Shown piece after piece: positions 24,701 through 39,100 of a stretch of DNA of 64,000 nt (the stretch's first letter is position 1; each line of letters opens with the position of its first letter). This DNA is from Hofstenia miamia. Lineage: Eukaryota; Xenacoelomorpha; Acoela. The position numbers and the translations under genes are program-made. The stretch lies in the NCBI GenBank assembly GCA_004352715.1, contig SCFE01000028.1, positions 1,339,465-1,403,464 of the forward strand, written 5' to 3'. The notes under the pieces are model-generated. The model searched no databases and was not told the DNA's origin. It was given only the letters and a program-made list of their open reading frames with translations.

Positions 24701-27097
24701 CATTTAAAGAATAGTTGTTCCAGTTTTACACCTTGTTGGTAATAAAAAGTTGAAGTTATCTAATGATCATCACTTCACTTTGATGAAGGTATGGGCAAAG
24801 TTCTCGAAATCATCAAAGAATAAATACCACATATAAGCACTGGAAAATTCCGAATTTTCAAAGCCAAACTTTTAGAAGTAATTGTTAGCGCACGAACCTG
24901 TCATCTTAGCAAAACTCGATTAAAAGTTTTCTATTATTTGGAATAATTTACAATGTCATATTCTACTTTAATGTACAAAATTAATTATAAATAATTAAGC
25001 AACAATGATGTTAATAGTAAAAATATCGACATTTAAGCAATACGACACAATGAGATACTTGGTACCTTTCAGACTTCTACATCTATAATATAAATGCTTG
25101 TAAATTTGAATGAACCCATGAGATCAGTGTTTTTAGACCTTTTTGTACAATGCCCCTAAATAATTTTGATTTGACAAAGTAATTCCTGCATTGTAGTAAA
25201 AGCGTAATTGCGTAGTTCTTCATGTACACCCCTGGCAATGGAAAGTGACAATAATATTTTCTTCGCTACTGTAAGTCATTATTGAAATGGTTCAGTACTG
25301 TTATAGATCCGGTACCGAAGTTAAGCTATCAAGTTATGGGACAATCACAGTATCACTGCTGCCACGGGCACTTCATTGTTTTGACCTGAATCCCATTTAA
25401 AACCTCTGGTCAAAACTCAAAAGTCAACTCAATTGTCAACAGCAACCAACGTTTTCATGAGGAAACCCAAATTTAACCAGCTATTACCTCAGATGTTTTA
25501 CTCAACTTAATAAATTCAATGCCATGTCACATTATATAAATAGTGCAAAAAATTGGGACCCAAAATTAAAAAATATCTTTTAATAAATAATTTTAGAAAA
25601 CTTTAGAGGCATAATATTTTTGCAGGTATAAAATATTTAGTAAAAAGTATCACTTCAACCAAACGGTTACTGAAAATTTAATGCATAAAAATCAGGGGTT
25701 TGGGGTGGGGTCCCGTATTGACAACTTGCACTGGGCCCAAATGTACATTGACGCCACTGTGGGACAAGTCAGTGTTCTTTGGAGTACATATATAACAATA
25801 ATTCGACCAGCAACTAAAAATGCATAAAATATAAGATCAGCATTTTTGAAAATTGTAATTGCATAATCACAAGCAAATCATAAGAAATCTGAGCAGTATT
25901 AATTTGATGATAGATTGTCATGGTAACAATTAAAATATTGTGGTAAAACAGAACTGTTGAAAACTACAATAGCAATGACGTTAGTGAAAGTGTATACTTT
26001 ATTTATTTAACACAAATTTTTGCCATGGGTCTTTTCATAGAAAAATTAGCTAGAAACTAGCTCAAAATAACTTCTAGCGCAAAATCGCCTCACGCCATTC
26101 ATATTTCATTAATTCAATTTTAAAAGAAAGAAATGCAATAAACTTAAAAGAATAGTGACCTTGAAACAATTATTTAGCACGGAATAATTGTTAGATGTTG
26201 AATTTCTGCTATTCTTTACAAAATGAAGGCTTTTATAAATTTGTCAAACAAGTACACTGCATTAATAGAAATTGAACTAGAATTTGCTTTCAGTTTATGA
26301 TACATTTGAAAACCAATAACAAAATTAGCTGCCCTCCAACCAGATGACGAATTTACAAATAGTTTGTATCCAAAACGATTGGCACTAAAAAATTTCACTA
26401 TTTTCAAAGAATTTTGTTTAACTGAGGCTGCAACTTAAAATTAGTGTAGATGAATTTGGCAGGCCAGTTACCATCTTTGAATTGTGTCCCACATCATATC
26501 TCATCTTATTTCCAACACTTGTTCCAATCTACGTAGCACTCCAAATAACTTAGGTTAAAGAATTTTTGGGTGAAAGCATCACCTGGTAAAACTGCATAGA
26601 CTGAGATAAGTGATATGTACAAGCATATTGTTTGCCAACTAAGTTTCGAACTTAGATTATAACAAAGACACATACATTAGAAAAAGAAAGATAAAGAGTT
26701 AACTATTTAATATTCATGATAAATAAAAACTTGGAGCCTAATATAGAGCAAAACTATATAATTATTCACAGTAGTAATAAAATATAGGTGCATGAGCTGT
26801 TTAAATTAATATTGCAGTTAAAGTTTTAGAGAAATAATAATTTAGTTGAATTCTATAAATATAAAGAAAATGTATAAATATTAATGATTTGCTTGTAATG
26901 AAATTTATTCTTGCGTAAGCATCGATATTAATATATGCAGAGTTCTGCAGTAGTTCAATAACCTAAGAAATTATTAGAAAACTGAAAAATTAAAATATTC
27001 CACTCCTCCAAATTTTCCATCACCTGCAAATAAATCTTCTCGTTATTAGTCGATAGAATGAAGAATTTTGAATGCTAATTCACAGCAAGATTTAATT

Positions 27098-27135
<38 letters not shown>

Positions 27136-30100
27136 ATATATGTACTTATATATATATATATACATACATACATACATACCATACACCATAATTCTGTGGC
27201 CAGCTTATAAAATACTAAAGTACTTGTGTATGTGCATGTATGTGGATGTAAATAGTATTATTTATTGACAACCAATAATAATATAGTTTAGTGGCATTCT
27301 TTTCTTTTTATAAACAATGTCATTAACATTAATTTAAGAGTAGGTTTTATATAGCATAGTTTTTTGTATACTTATTGGAAATGCGTGGTTAGTTTTGCAC
27401 TATTTCAATGAAATCCTTCAAGCAATGCATTTATCTGACCCGGAAATTTTCAAAATTTTGACCCATGACCTAACCCGACTCGACCCGCGCAAGTATGACC
27501 CACAACCCACCTGATCCAACATTTCTTTGACCTAATCCGCGGGTCGGGTTGGGTCGACCTGTTTACCAGCCTGGTTCAAACTGTGTGCTGTCCACCTGGT
27601 AAACGTTTTCACCACAATACACAATTCCTATAGTCCATAGTGCACTGAAAGTTATAGCTTAGAGTGCAATTTCAGCAAAGAGACGTTGTGGTAATGGCTT
27701 TATCCTAAGAGAACTACTGACACGTCGGCAAAGTACAATGGTATTCTAGGTGATGAGATCAAATACTTCCTTCAAATGCATTACTGTAATTATATCCAAC
27801 TTGATGCACGACTAAACATAGTATGGCTGGAGGCTAATGACATCAATGTTTTGAGTCCTTAACCATGTGGCTCACTTTATTTGTATTCAATTGAAAATTT
27901 TTGGAGAAAGTTTTTCATCATAGTCCCACATCATACATGACCTAATTCACGCGACTAAACATTTTGGGGTACAGGAAACAGCTCCAAGCTCATGTCAGCA
28001 TCCTGCTGTTTGGCACTTGACTGCTATGCTTGCTGCAAAAGTTGGACTCGGCTAATAACTACTCTTAACTGTTTTGTTCTGTTTTAAGTGTTCTTGTGCC
28101 ATATAGTTAGTTTCAATATCAGGTATTTTTAGATTTTTGAATTTCTTGGATTGACCAGTGAATTATTGCCACGACTGAATGTAGACAAATAATTTCTTTA
28201 ACATCCGTTTTGTCTCACAACCTAAGTGATCAGGTACAATAGCTTTCAATTTGGAGAACTTATAGGTTAAAAGTCATTGCAACTTTCGAAGTAAATCAAA
28301 CTCAAGATTTTGTTTAAAAGTTAAATTTACAGTAAATTAATGTGATTCATTAACTCCATTAATTTGAGAACTATAATTTTTTTAATGCTGTGTTTTCATA
28401 AGTTTTGTGTCAGCCACTCATTAGTTTTTTAGCCTTTATATGTAACATTAATTGCAATTAAATGTTTAAAAACTTTTATTTCTTGCAAAACCTTAATTGT
28501 TTTATTTCTCTAAAAAGACTTTAAAACATAGTAAACTTTTGTAAGTCTATCCACTTTTTCGAGAATTTCCATAGTATTTTTCACAAATTGAAATTTATTG
28601 TTTTACTTCAATAAATTGAAATTTTCACTGTTATAAGTGTTGAAAGTTTGATGTGGCAATTATGCCAACCTCTACTTTAACAGTCCATATCCTCATTTCA
28701 TCTTTTTCAAAAAAAAGATAAACTAAACACACACTAATTTTTATGATTTCATCTCATGCATGGTCACAGACTACTTCAATTTAAGTTGTCTGTATGTGGT
28801 ACAAATATTTTCATCATTAATTTTGGCAAGGTTGGTTATGCAGAAAATAGTGGGCAATTATCAACTTGCTTTAAATTCATCACTTTGCAAAGATCTGGTC
28901 AATGAAAGACTTTCCGTAGAAAACGATTTTTGTAACATGCATTTTATATCTTGAGTCAAATATCTCGACCCATTTCATTCTGGTTTCCCATGGTTTATTA
29001 TTTGTGATTTACTAGAGAACAGCGGGTATCATCAACTAATGATCCAATTATATATTTACTATTATATGGTGGTCGTTAATTTATGATTTCTTGCTTATTC
29101 AGTAATCGGCAACTGTCAATAACATTTGTCTGAAATATGCAAGAAAATGCTCAAATATTGTTCTATTCTGCTATTTAAACTATAATAATAAAACTGAATA
29201 TCTTGAATAGCTCGAATATCTTTTACTGATTGAATTAGCTGTTAGAATCCTGCATAGATTGTTGAAACACTATTCTGTTGCTCAACAAACGGATAAAACT
29301 TTAACCAACTGAGTGAACTTTGACGGATAAGATTAACTGCAGTTCAATTGACCGCTCCACACAGTAGCGTAGACAGAATAAAAAATCAGGAGGCGCAGAA
29401 TCATTTCCTGGAGGGGCAAAAACTGATTCAATTAAAATTTTGAAAAAACGTGCAGTACATTATTCAGTTTTGTAAATATTGAATATATATTTATATAACT
29501 CTGAAATGCATTTCATATTTTAGAAAATTACACGTTTCAGTTCAATTTAAATTGCAATAAGAAAAATTATTTCATCGATTCAAACTAATCTAGGACAGGC
29601 GCATTGGTAGGATTGTGCAAAAGTGGTCCGTAAAGTATATGGGATGGGGCAGATCCATTACTATTTAGTCAAACTTTAAAAGAATCAATGAAAATTTTTA
29701 ATATATTTTTCTTAACACTTTATGATAGTAATAGGAACACTAGTTAATACTATCAAACTTTCAACTGAAATATGATCGTATATCTATTTTATATACTTAG
29801 TTATCTCCGCTCAAATTGCAATGAGAAATATGTTTTAAGATACATGACCTTAATATAATTACATGTCTCACCTAACCTAACCATATGCAGCCATTATTAA
29901 GGCTGACTAAGAAACTATGTTTCTTGTTGGCCATAAGCATTAGTAAACTAACGCCCATATTCCACAGCTTTTGCTTAGCATTGATGAGCCCCCTCTGCAA
30001 TAGCAGGCTCATAAATGCGTTCAATCAAGGCTGCGTGTTGTGCACATGACACAGTATGAGCTTGTCCGGTTTACTGCTACTAACCGCTAAAACCGCTAAA

Positions 30101-33100
30101 ATAGTCTAAAATTATGCCCGCTCCCACGTTTCTTATATAAATGTAACAGCATGAACTGCTTGATGCAAAACAACGCCTAACAATGCTGTGATTTGGCGGG
30201 TAAATAAATGTTAGTAATGTTAAAAATCTAGCCAATCAGTGCTTAATTGTAATTCGTAATTCTTCATAGTTTAAATACTCGAGTGTGGAAATAAATTTAA
30301 ACCAATTTAAGTTAAATTTAACGTGAAGCAAAATTCTTGTTAATTGAAATTAAATTTGATGTGAAAGTTATTTAAATAGGGCCATTGACCATTTATTTAT
30401 CTTTTAACTAAACAATATTAATAGAATAGGGTCATTCTGCCCCAAAAAGAGGGCAGCTACGCCAGTGGCTCCACAACAAGACTGCCAATGGCTTCATCTG
30501 GTGGCTATAGTAGGGCGAGGAGTATCAGGGTTCAGTCTTATTTCCATGATTGAAATTTTCCCGCGCACAGAATTATGCTGGTAAAAATTTACACACATTA
30601 TTTTTAAACGAGTATTCTGTGACCATGGGGGCTGATACTGTCTGGCCTTAGCTGGCCCTTGACCGCAACTACCTGCCAGCTACGGCCAAAACTATCTTTC
30701 AATATATTAATTTCCTTTACTACAGACTTAAGTTGTAAAATCAAAGCATAAGTAAAGTTTAATAAAAATAAATTAATAGACGATATTTTCTCATTTTTTT
30801 AACTATACTACAATAATCTCCAGCAGCAAACATCTTACAGCTGTATGGGAAATTTGTAGATGAATTAAGAGAAAGTAAATGCAATGCTTTAAATACTTCT
30901 AAATGCAAATAAAATCCCTGTCAATAGAGACGGGCTGAATGTATCTAAGGAGGACGGTCAATGAGATGTTTACTCCGTGACGGAAGCTTAAAATATATTT
31001 TTTAGTTTAATCTTCATTTTGAGTATGTTTGATTTAAATTTTGCTTTTTAAAACGTTCCTCAAAATTGAATTTTGAGGATAGGAGAAAAGACGTAGTGCA
31101 AAATCCTTGACGAACATGTGATAAATGTTTACACGGACGGGGTCAGAACATTACGGGCCACAGGCAAAACTTTGTGGCTAACGATGGCCGGCTTGAACCA
31201 TGCAAAATACTTTGCTCTCATAGCACTATGATTTATAATTTACAAATAAATATCATATTCAATTCAATGAGAATAAATGTAAAATGATCTCAAATTGATT
31301 TAACCTTAATACTGTCCATGAATTTTTTTATACTTGTTGAAATGTTTTTAAATACTTATAACTCAAAAATTAAGGATGATATTTAAAATCTGAAAGCACC
31401 ATTCTTTCAGATTCGTTCTTAACCAGGACCCTCCAGTCCCGTAAAAAATCTTATGAGAAAAACAGCAGCTACTCACAATAATAACATATGAAAAAAATGA
31501 CGTTAGCTAACATTCATATTAATTTTGAAAAGCAATCCATGCAAGAATTTGCAAGGTTGACATTAACATTACTAAATTGTTTCTAAAAATACTTCTTAAT
31601 ATTTGCTGCTGATTTTATATGTTAATAAATTGAATTATATGATTTTCATGTAATTAACAAATGAATTCCAATAAACTTAAAAGATTTGCAAAATTCCCCA
31701 GTCCACACTCATGCATTTTCATGTATATCAATCGTCCACAATTGTTTTAATTTCTTACGTTTATGGGAATTTACTACATTTTTGTCATAAACTTGAAAAA
31801 TTAAAGTGGTTGATAAAAATGCGAAAGTTTTCAACAAAATTCATTTGCATGCGCTTAGCCAATGAGAACCATGCTGCTGGTCACTTAAAGAATTAAGCAG
31901 AAGTACAGATTGCAGTTCTTTGTGAGGCTACATAACAATTTAGTAACTGAAAAACTAATGAAAAGCTGATAAATGTGCGATGTCTCATAAATGAATGTCT
32001 GGTGTTCTAAAAAATGGCTGTAGCTGAATAAATACATTAATCATCAATTTACAGATATTTTGTGACAAGATAAGAATAGAAAAAATTTATTGCAATTACC
32101 TGAGGGGTATCCAATTATTTTAAACCTGAAACATTAGCAGGAAAGTATTTTCAATTGAATTCGAGCAGGTGCCACTTTGTATTTAAAAATTGTCATATTG
32201 AATTTATATTTGTTGAACTGTTCAGAACTAAGACCAAAAATTGCTGTGGGTAAATGTACTTGAAATTTGTAGTATTTACTCAATTTACGTTAAACATCAT
32301 ACAAAATATGTTAAAAGATTTTGTTGAAAGTAATTGCAAGCTTTTGAAAATGCAAAAAACTAGAAACCAATTGCAATTCAGGGGTGGATATAGGAAAAAT
32401 TTTTAGAGGGGCTCAATGTAGAATAAAATGCTAATTGCATAATTGGGGACTAGGAAGGGTACAAAATATTGAATTTTCAATTCATCAATATTCACGGACT
32501 TCACTACCATCTACTGATTCCAAGAAATGTAAATATAGAATTTGTGCAATTTTTCAATACCGCACAATTTTTTCAAATTTCAAATTTCACTTTAATGATT
32601 CAAGTTGTGCTTTTAGTAGATTTTTGCACTATGCACTATAAAATAGACTAATTTTTCTTGCATTTTAATGGTATAAGATTAAGTAAAATAAAAATACTAG
32701 ATCTTTGAAAAAAAATATAAAAACTGTTCATAATCTTTTGTAATTTGTATTGTATAAATTTAATAAGTTTTTAACATTCTAGAGGGAGTCCAGACCCTCT
32801 CGCCCCTCCCTCTGTATCCGCCCCCTTTGCAATTAATAACTTCTTTTTACCCCTAATTTGTAATGTTTAATTTCAGATAAACTCAGTCATAATTTTCAGT
32901 CTACTTGACTAATTTGATTTACCGCTGTTTAAAAATCAATTTCAATTTTTTCCAGGTATTACACTGCTAAATAGTTAATCCTTAGAACGAAATAAATCTT
33001 TTTTTCAATTAGAAAATGATTTACCTGAACAGCCATGTGCTGCTGAGCGATGCCTGTGTTAAAATTTAGCAAAACATCTGTTAGGAAAATGCTGTCATTA

Positions 33101-36100
33101 ACAAGATTGAATATCGCCCAGAATTTGTCAGTATCGCTTTTCTTCTGAAAAAACGCAATGTACACAGGAAGGATGATGAGATTGCCAAATAAAATGATGA
33201 GCATTAAGAAGTCCCAAACAAACCTAAGTAATGGTCATTCATTAAACATAAATATTGTAAGGAATTTCAGTAAAAATCCAAGCTATTTTCAATTGTAAAC
33301 TTTAAGCCAATGAGAGATTGCCACATTCGAAAGAAATCTGACCCAAAGATAAATGACCTATTAATTAGATTTTTTTAGAAAGTTTCAAAAATTTATTTAG
33401 ATAATAAAAAATAAATGTCTTGTTTACTTCAATAGATGGATTTTTATGAATAATACTAAAATTACCCCTAACATTGAATAAAATGTTAGGGATAAGATCG
33501 TTGTTTTGAAGGAATCTAATAAGAATATGATAAACATTTTCATATATTTGTCATATCTATTTGTTTGACAACCATTATATACTCATATTATTTGATAGTT
33601 TTGATGATAATTTTGGTTTCCTAAAGTTTCTTCCACTAACACCATAATAAGGATTCAGAAAATTCATATTTCAAAATCCTATGAGAGGGACAAGTTTTTC
33701 TATAGACAGACTGATTGCATAAACGCATTTGAGGCGTCTACGAGGGGTCGCTACCTAGCGAGATTTGAAGACATAACTGAAAAAGCAGACGCTCCGCTAT
33801 CCTGTGATGTCTTCCAATGTTGGGTATTTTCATTAGTGTTCGTGACTGTTTAGGCTTTTTTTGAAGAAAACTTTGCAGCCTTTCAATAATTTCTGGGTTG
33901 TTTAAAATTAAGCTAGTATTTACTAAATGGAAAAAAGTTTTATAAATTCAAAAAACATGAGGCACTAAAATTACAGCAAGAGGCGCCAAAGAAAGCAAAC
34001 TATAATTCATCATCTAATAATCTAGTTGAATTCACGAACACCTTTAGCTTTAACTTTATAATCTATAAGAGTTTTAAAGTTGTGCTTGAATGAAAAAATG
34101 TTAAATATTAATTTGAAGAAAAAAAAATGTTTTCTAAATCACATACTTTTTCCATTAGACGATTGGCATTGCTTAAAAGCATTTTGTGCCAATTCTGCAC
34201 TGTAAAGCACTCAATCTCCACATCTTTTCAAAAACGCCTTCTTTATTACTTTAATTATAAATTGCCGTCCCGACAAATTTCTTTTCTACTGAAAATAGAT
34301 TGAGTCACTTTAAATCTGTGCGTAGGCGTGTATGTCTAGGGAAGTTTTCAATTTAAGGCAATATTCAGTGTTTTCAATAGATCATAGCAGTAATCAATTA
34401 AGAATTTGGATCTGGAAAGGAAATCTATAGAATCAAATGTAAAAATGTTAAATGCAATTTAAATAAAGAGTTTGCAATAGTTTAATGAGCTACAAGCTTT
34501 GGGCTTTACCATTTGTAAGAATGCAATGCGTTCCACTGCTCTAACTGATTCAGGTAGATTCTCAAGAGATAGCAAATGCATGAAAAATGATAGTATGACA
34601 AATCCCACTGGCAATTTAAGCCTTTTATGAAAATTATACAACCAACTATATCAAGCTTATTATTAAAGGATAACTAGTGAATTTCTATGTCATAATTAGA
34701 CATACCATTCACACCTAGTATCATTAAGAAACCAAATATTGAAAAATTAAAGGTTAGAAGAACTTTTAAATGTTGCTAAGGACCAAAACTATATCATTGC
34801 ATCAAAATAAAAGTACAGAATACAAACCCCTCTTTCAAGTTAAATTAGAAGAGGAAATCTAAACTTTCACTTTATGCATTAAGGTAATAACGATAGCAAA
34901 TTGAGCAAAGAAAGTGTAGACAAAGTTCACATACATGCATATGCAATGGATTTGAGTGGTTTTATCAAATTGTTATTTTTATGACTGTTTATAAACAGTT
35001 TAAGACTAAAAGCTTTTCAATTTTGAACAATAATATTTTTCAACAATATATTAAAAATGTAAGGAGGATTTGCAAAATCGTATATTCAAATTTTCTAATG
35101 GATAAATTAAGCTTATTGTAGGCTTCACTAACCAAGAAACCTTTAATATTTCTTACGAAAAAGCAGACGATTTGCAATGGAAGATTACATAAAGCAATAT
35201 AATACAAAGGACATTTGGTCTATGAATCACAAATCCTTATAATAATTTACTTTGTGTTCTATTTTTTATTACTAAAACTTCCAAGTTACAATTGATAGAC
35301 AACTTTCTTTCAATTGCTTGTATACTGATTTTAGTACTTAATAAACTACGGTCAGATTGGTGCCAATTAAAATATTTTAAAGGAAAATTGTATGAGTGAA
35401 AAAAAACAATTTTTAATTTTAGGAATGACAATAAGTGATTGTCATATGTAAAGATCTAATTCTATACATTAATTATAATTTTTGTTCTTAAAAATATCTC
35501 ATTAATTTCTACGATTTAATAAAAATAATACATTTATCATTTGCGTTAACCTAATATCATGAGCTTTTTAAAAATCGTTTAGAGCAACTTTAATGGACTG
35601 AGAACTTTTAAATTGAAGTTTGTTTCATTTCAGAAGTCATTTACTGACCTTGTATAATTTTTTTTACTTATTTTACACACAGAAGACATGCATACTGGTA
35701 CTAAATAATATGCCAACGAAGTTTCAAATACTGATCAAAAATTTTCTTAAAGTAAACTTGAAACTCACTAAAGTTTAGACAATTATTTCTACTGCAAAAA
35801 TATAAATTTGCAAAAAGATGGCATCTCCTATTCCCTATATATACATATATATAATTGTTTGTGATAAAGCAACTATTTTGGGAATGATTTGGATGTTAAA
35901 ATAATTTTAGTATATTTTGGTTGCATTGGACCCAATAGAAATAAATCATCTCAACCATTTTTTAATTTACTTTGAATGGAATGGATGAGGAAGGTGGATG
36001 CTTATATACAAATAATTTCCGAGTAGATACAATTCTTGTAGCTTTGACAAAATATTGTGCAAATAATCAATTTCATCACTTGATGGCAATTAAATGTATT

Positions 36101-39100
36101 AAGAAAATTGTGACGACACGACAAATGCGTCAACTAAAGAAAATATAGACTTTGCAAATGATAAGTGTCATTTAAGTACCATATAAGTAATTTAAAATAG
36201 AATGTTTCCAATTATTTGAAACACAAATATAATATAGATTACTATTAAAATTTTTAAGACAATTTTCAATTAAATATTAAAATTATTTATCAACTAATAA
36301 GAAATAGATTGATAAAATATAAATTTTACTATTCAATTGATAACAATCAAGCATCTCTTGTTGCATTTTTCATGAAGCAAAACAGAAACTTTGTGACATT
36401 ATTGATTTCAAAATGCATCTAGAAAATTGCAAAGAGCTCCCACAATTTAAGTGATGACCTGGTTAAAAAAAGAACAAATGATGTTTAGATGTGGGTCTTT
36501 ACTTTAATTAGCATAATTTAATTTAAAATGTGTTAAATATAGCTCTCCCTGTTTTATTTTTAAAGACAGTGTATGCATTAGTAGATTACAGTTATTTCCA
36601 AATCTTTGACTTTTACTATCAAATAATTTAAACTTTTCAGGGAACTTGGACAGAGGATTTACATCTCGTTGCAATGAAAATATGATAAGTTAAATTATGA
36701 CAGATAAATAAACACTCCAATTACTAAAATTCACAATTTCTGTATGATAGTACTTATATTAACCTCAAGTAACCAAATTCAATAGACAAAGAGTATATCT
36801 AAAGCAGGTGCATAGGTTTTCTTTTTATTTGTTAGGTTTGCAATGCAGTCGGATGACACCCGTTCAGTAAACAATTTTATATGAAATTAAAAAACAATTG
36901 GTTTCAATAATTACTACTAGTAAAAAATTGAAAATTCACTGATCATACCAACGTCGTCAGACCACAAAAATGGTCATTTACAGCAATGTTCGCGATGTAT
37001 TTTACAAGTAAACAGAAAGCGACCCCAATCTCGAAATATTTTACACGTGCGCGTATATTCTTGCTTTTTACAGCAATCGGTCATGCTTTGGGATTGCGAA
37101 AATTTACAAAAAATTCTAATGCTCCTAGAAACATTATTTAGTTGCAAGTGTTGGCTTACATTCTTCAATCAGATATTGGCAAGCAGCATGAATGTAAAAA
37201 CGTCAAATATACAATAAAAAAGGCGACTGCACACATTTTAAATTTAAAATGTATGGTAACCAAATATCGGAACCTATGCACAAACTGAAAGCTGATGAGA
37301 GCCTACAAATTTAAAGCAAAAGTTACAGAAATGTATAATTGGAAAAGTAGAGAAAAAATTCAAAATATTAAAATATAAAGTTTAAGAAAAAGGTAAAAAT
37401 TATTTAGGGTACTATTTTGTGTTTTAGAAATATAAAAAATATTTATTGCAATTTTTTAGTCAATCAATTCTTGAATAATCTTGTACAAATTATCAAAGCC
37501 TATTAAAATTATGTGATGGATTTTTACTTGCATTAAAGTTGAATTAAATGTCGTAATATTTTGTAAATGACTTATGAAGACAATTAAATATGGTCTGCGG
37601 ATGCTATTTTTGCCAGAATATTCAATTCATGAAAATTTGCATGTGTCACCCATACGATTGTAACTCATTAAGAGGGAACATATGACACCTAGTCTATGCC
37701 ATACATGAAGACTAAAGCAGTATTTCTTAAATCAATGGATTAAATATATAAGTAGCGTAATCCAGGCAACTCTATGTTTCAATTTATAATAATTCACCGT
37801 AGGTGTTGACAGAAGTCAACTTACTCAATTTTAATTATTTTTTTCTAATTGCTTTACGAGTATCGCACAAACATGAAATTGAATGGCATTTTTTACTCTT
37901 TTATTCTTCTTGTCAGTATTCATTATTCCGCCTAAATCACCAAGTAACTGATGGAAGCACAACGCCAATTACCTGACGTCCAACAAAAGACTTGATGCGC
38001 TTAGCAGAAACATTTAATGCGATATTGTCACCACAAAGACTAATAGCTATTAAACAAAATTACGCTATGTGGCGACGTTTCGACAAATATAGAGGTAGTC
38101 TTTTCTTTCACATTAGAATCTCAAACTTCTATAATACAGGTATACTATTATGAGATGATTAGAACACTACAAAGTAAGGGATCATTACTTCTCATTCCTG
38201 ACTCAGAATTTCTGTATAATATTTGAGCAATCACAATGGATTGCAAACAAATTTGTTGTAATATTTACTGTATCGACATTAATCATAAATTTAGAACAAA
38301 AGTCTTGAATTAAGTGCAATCCAAATGTGAAAAAATATATTTTGGGCAGGCTGGCCAATTTGAAGAGGAAATCACATCAAGTTTTGGTTGCACCATGTAC
38401 GAGTATTATCTAGTTTCATCTACAGTTGCTAATATTCTAAGTCTAAGGTTTTAAAAGAGCTAATATAATTTTTCATTTAATTGCAGTCACAGATCCTGTT
38501 TTAAGTTTTGCTATTCATCCATTTTACCTAAGATAAGACAAGATAAGATAAGTTATTCTTCATTCAAAAACTAACAGTTCTTCTAAGAAATCGACTAAAG
38601 CTTATCTCGTGAATAGAGTACTGTTTTTGGGATCCCCTGCGAGTGGTGGAACTAATTTATTTCATAAATTTATATAATCACATTAGTACTTTAACCGTAG
38701 TCCCATTGTATGTATTTCAGTTATGTCTACAATGCTAACATTTTTTAGATTGGATTCTGCTAAATTTCAAAGCAAGCAAATCAAAGTCTTTAATGAAATC
38801 TAATCCTAATCCTAACCCTAATCTTAACCCAAGCTCAAATCGAATAGTAACCCTGACTTTGCCACTAACCATAATAAAAGGAACTTACTGGCTTGAATTT
38901 TCTTGCTTTGAATTTTCCACCTTGATTACTTCCGGCCTTGAATTTTCCCACATTGAGTTTTCCGACCTTACATTTTCTTGTCTTGAAATTTCATGGAACA
39001 ATTACTTAGTCTAATTTCAAATCATATTGTAAATGCAGTCCGTGATTAACAAATAGGACAATATCTTGAGCTACAAGCATCTTTATCAATAACAGGGCTT

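Larger units (their letters stand above)
24511..29353. other. HCN intron 2, middle: no gene seen
   Basis: AT-rich unique sequence. It includes a possible small transposon at 25345-25759, microsatellites at 27101-27177 and a hAT-like end at 27440-27573. Open frames such as 28760-28954 lack domains. Confidence 0.55.

Noticed and set aside
30620-31200. Two GC-richer patches (30622-30700, 31110-31200) considered as paired transposon ends
   Set aside because: They share GGCC-type words, but I could not align them as inverted repeats or find a flanking duplication.
33720-33830. GC-richer patch with GCGTCT and AGACGC, considered as an inverted-repeat element or exon
   Set aside because: Stem of only six bases, stops in all frames I read, and no target duplication.
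34459-34641. Minus-strand frame ending near GTAAAG, considered as an extra HCN exon
   Set aside because: Exons 1 and 2 already join in phase across a conserved Arg codon. Inserting it would separate the HCN domain from S1, and the peptide is unlike any HCN region.
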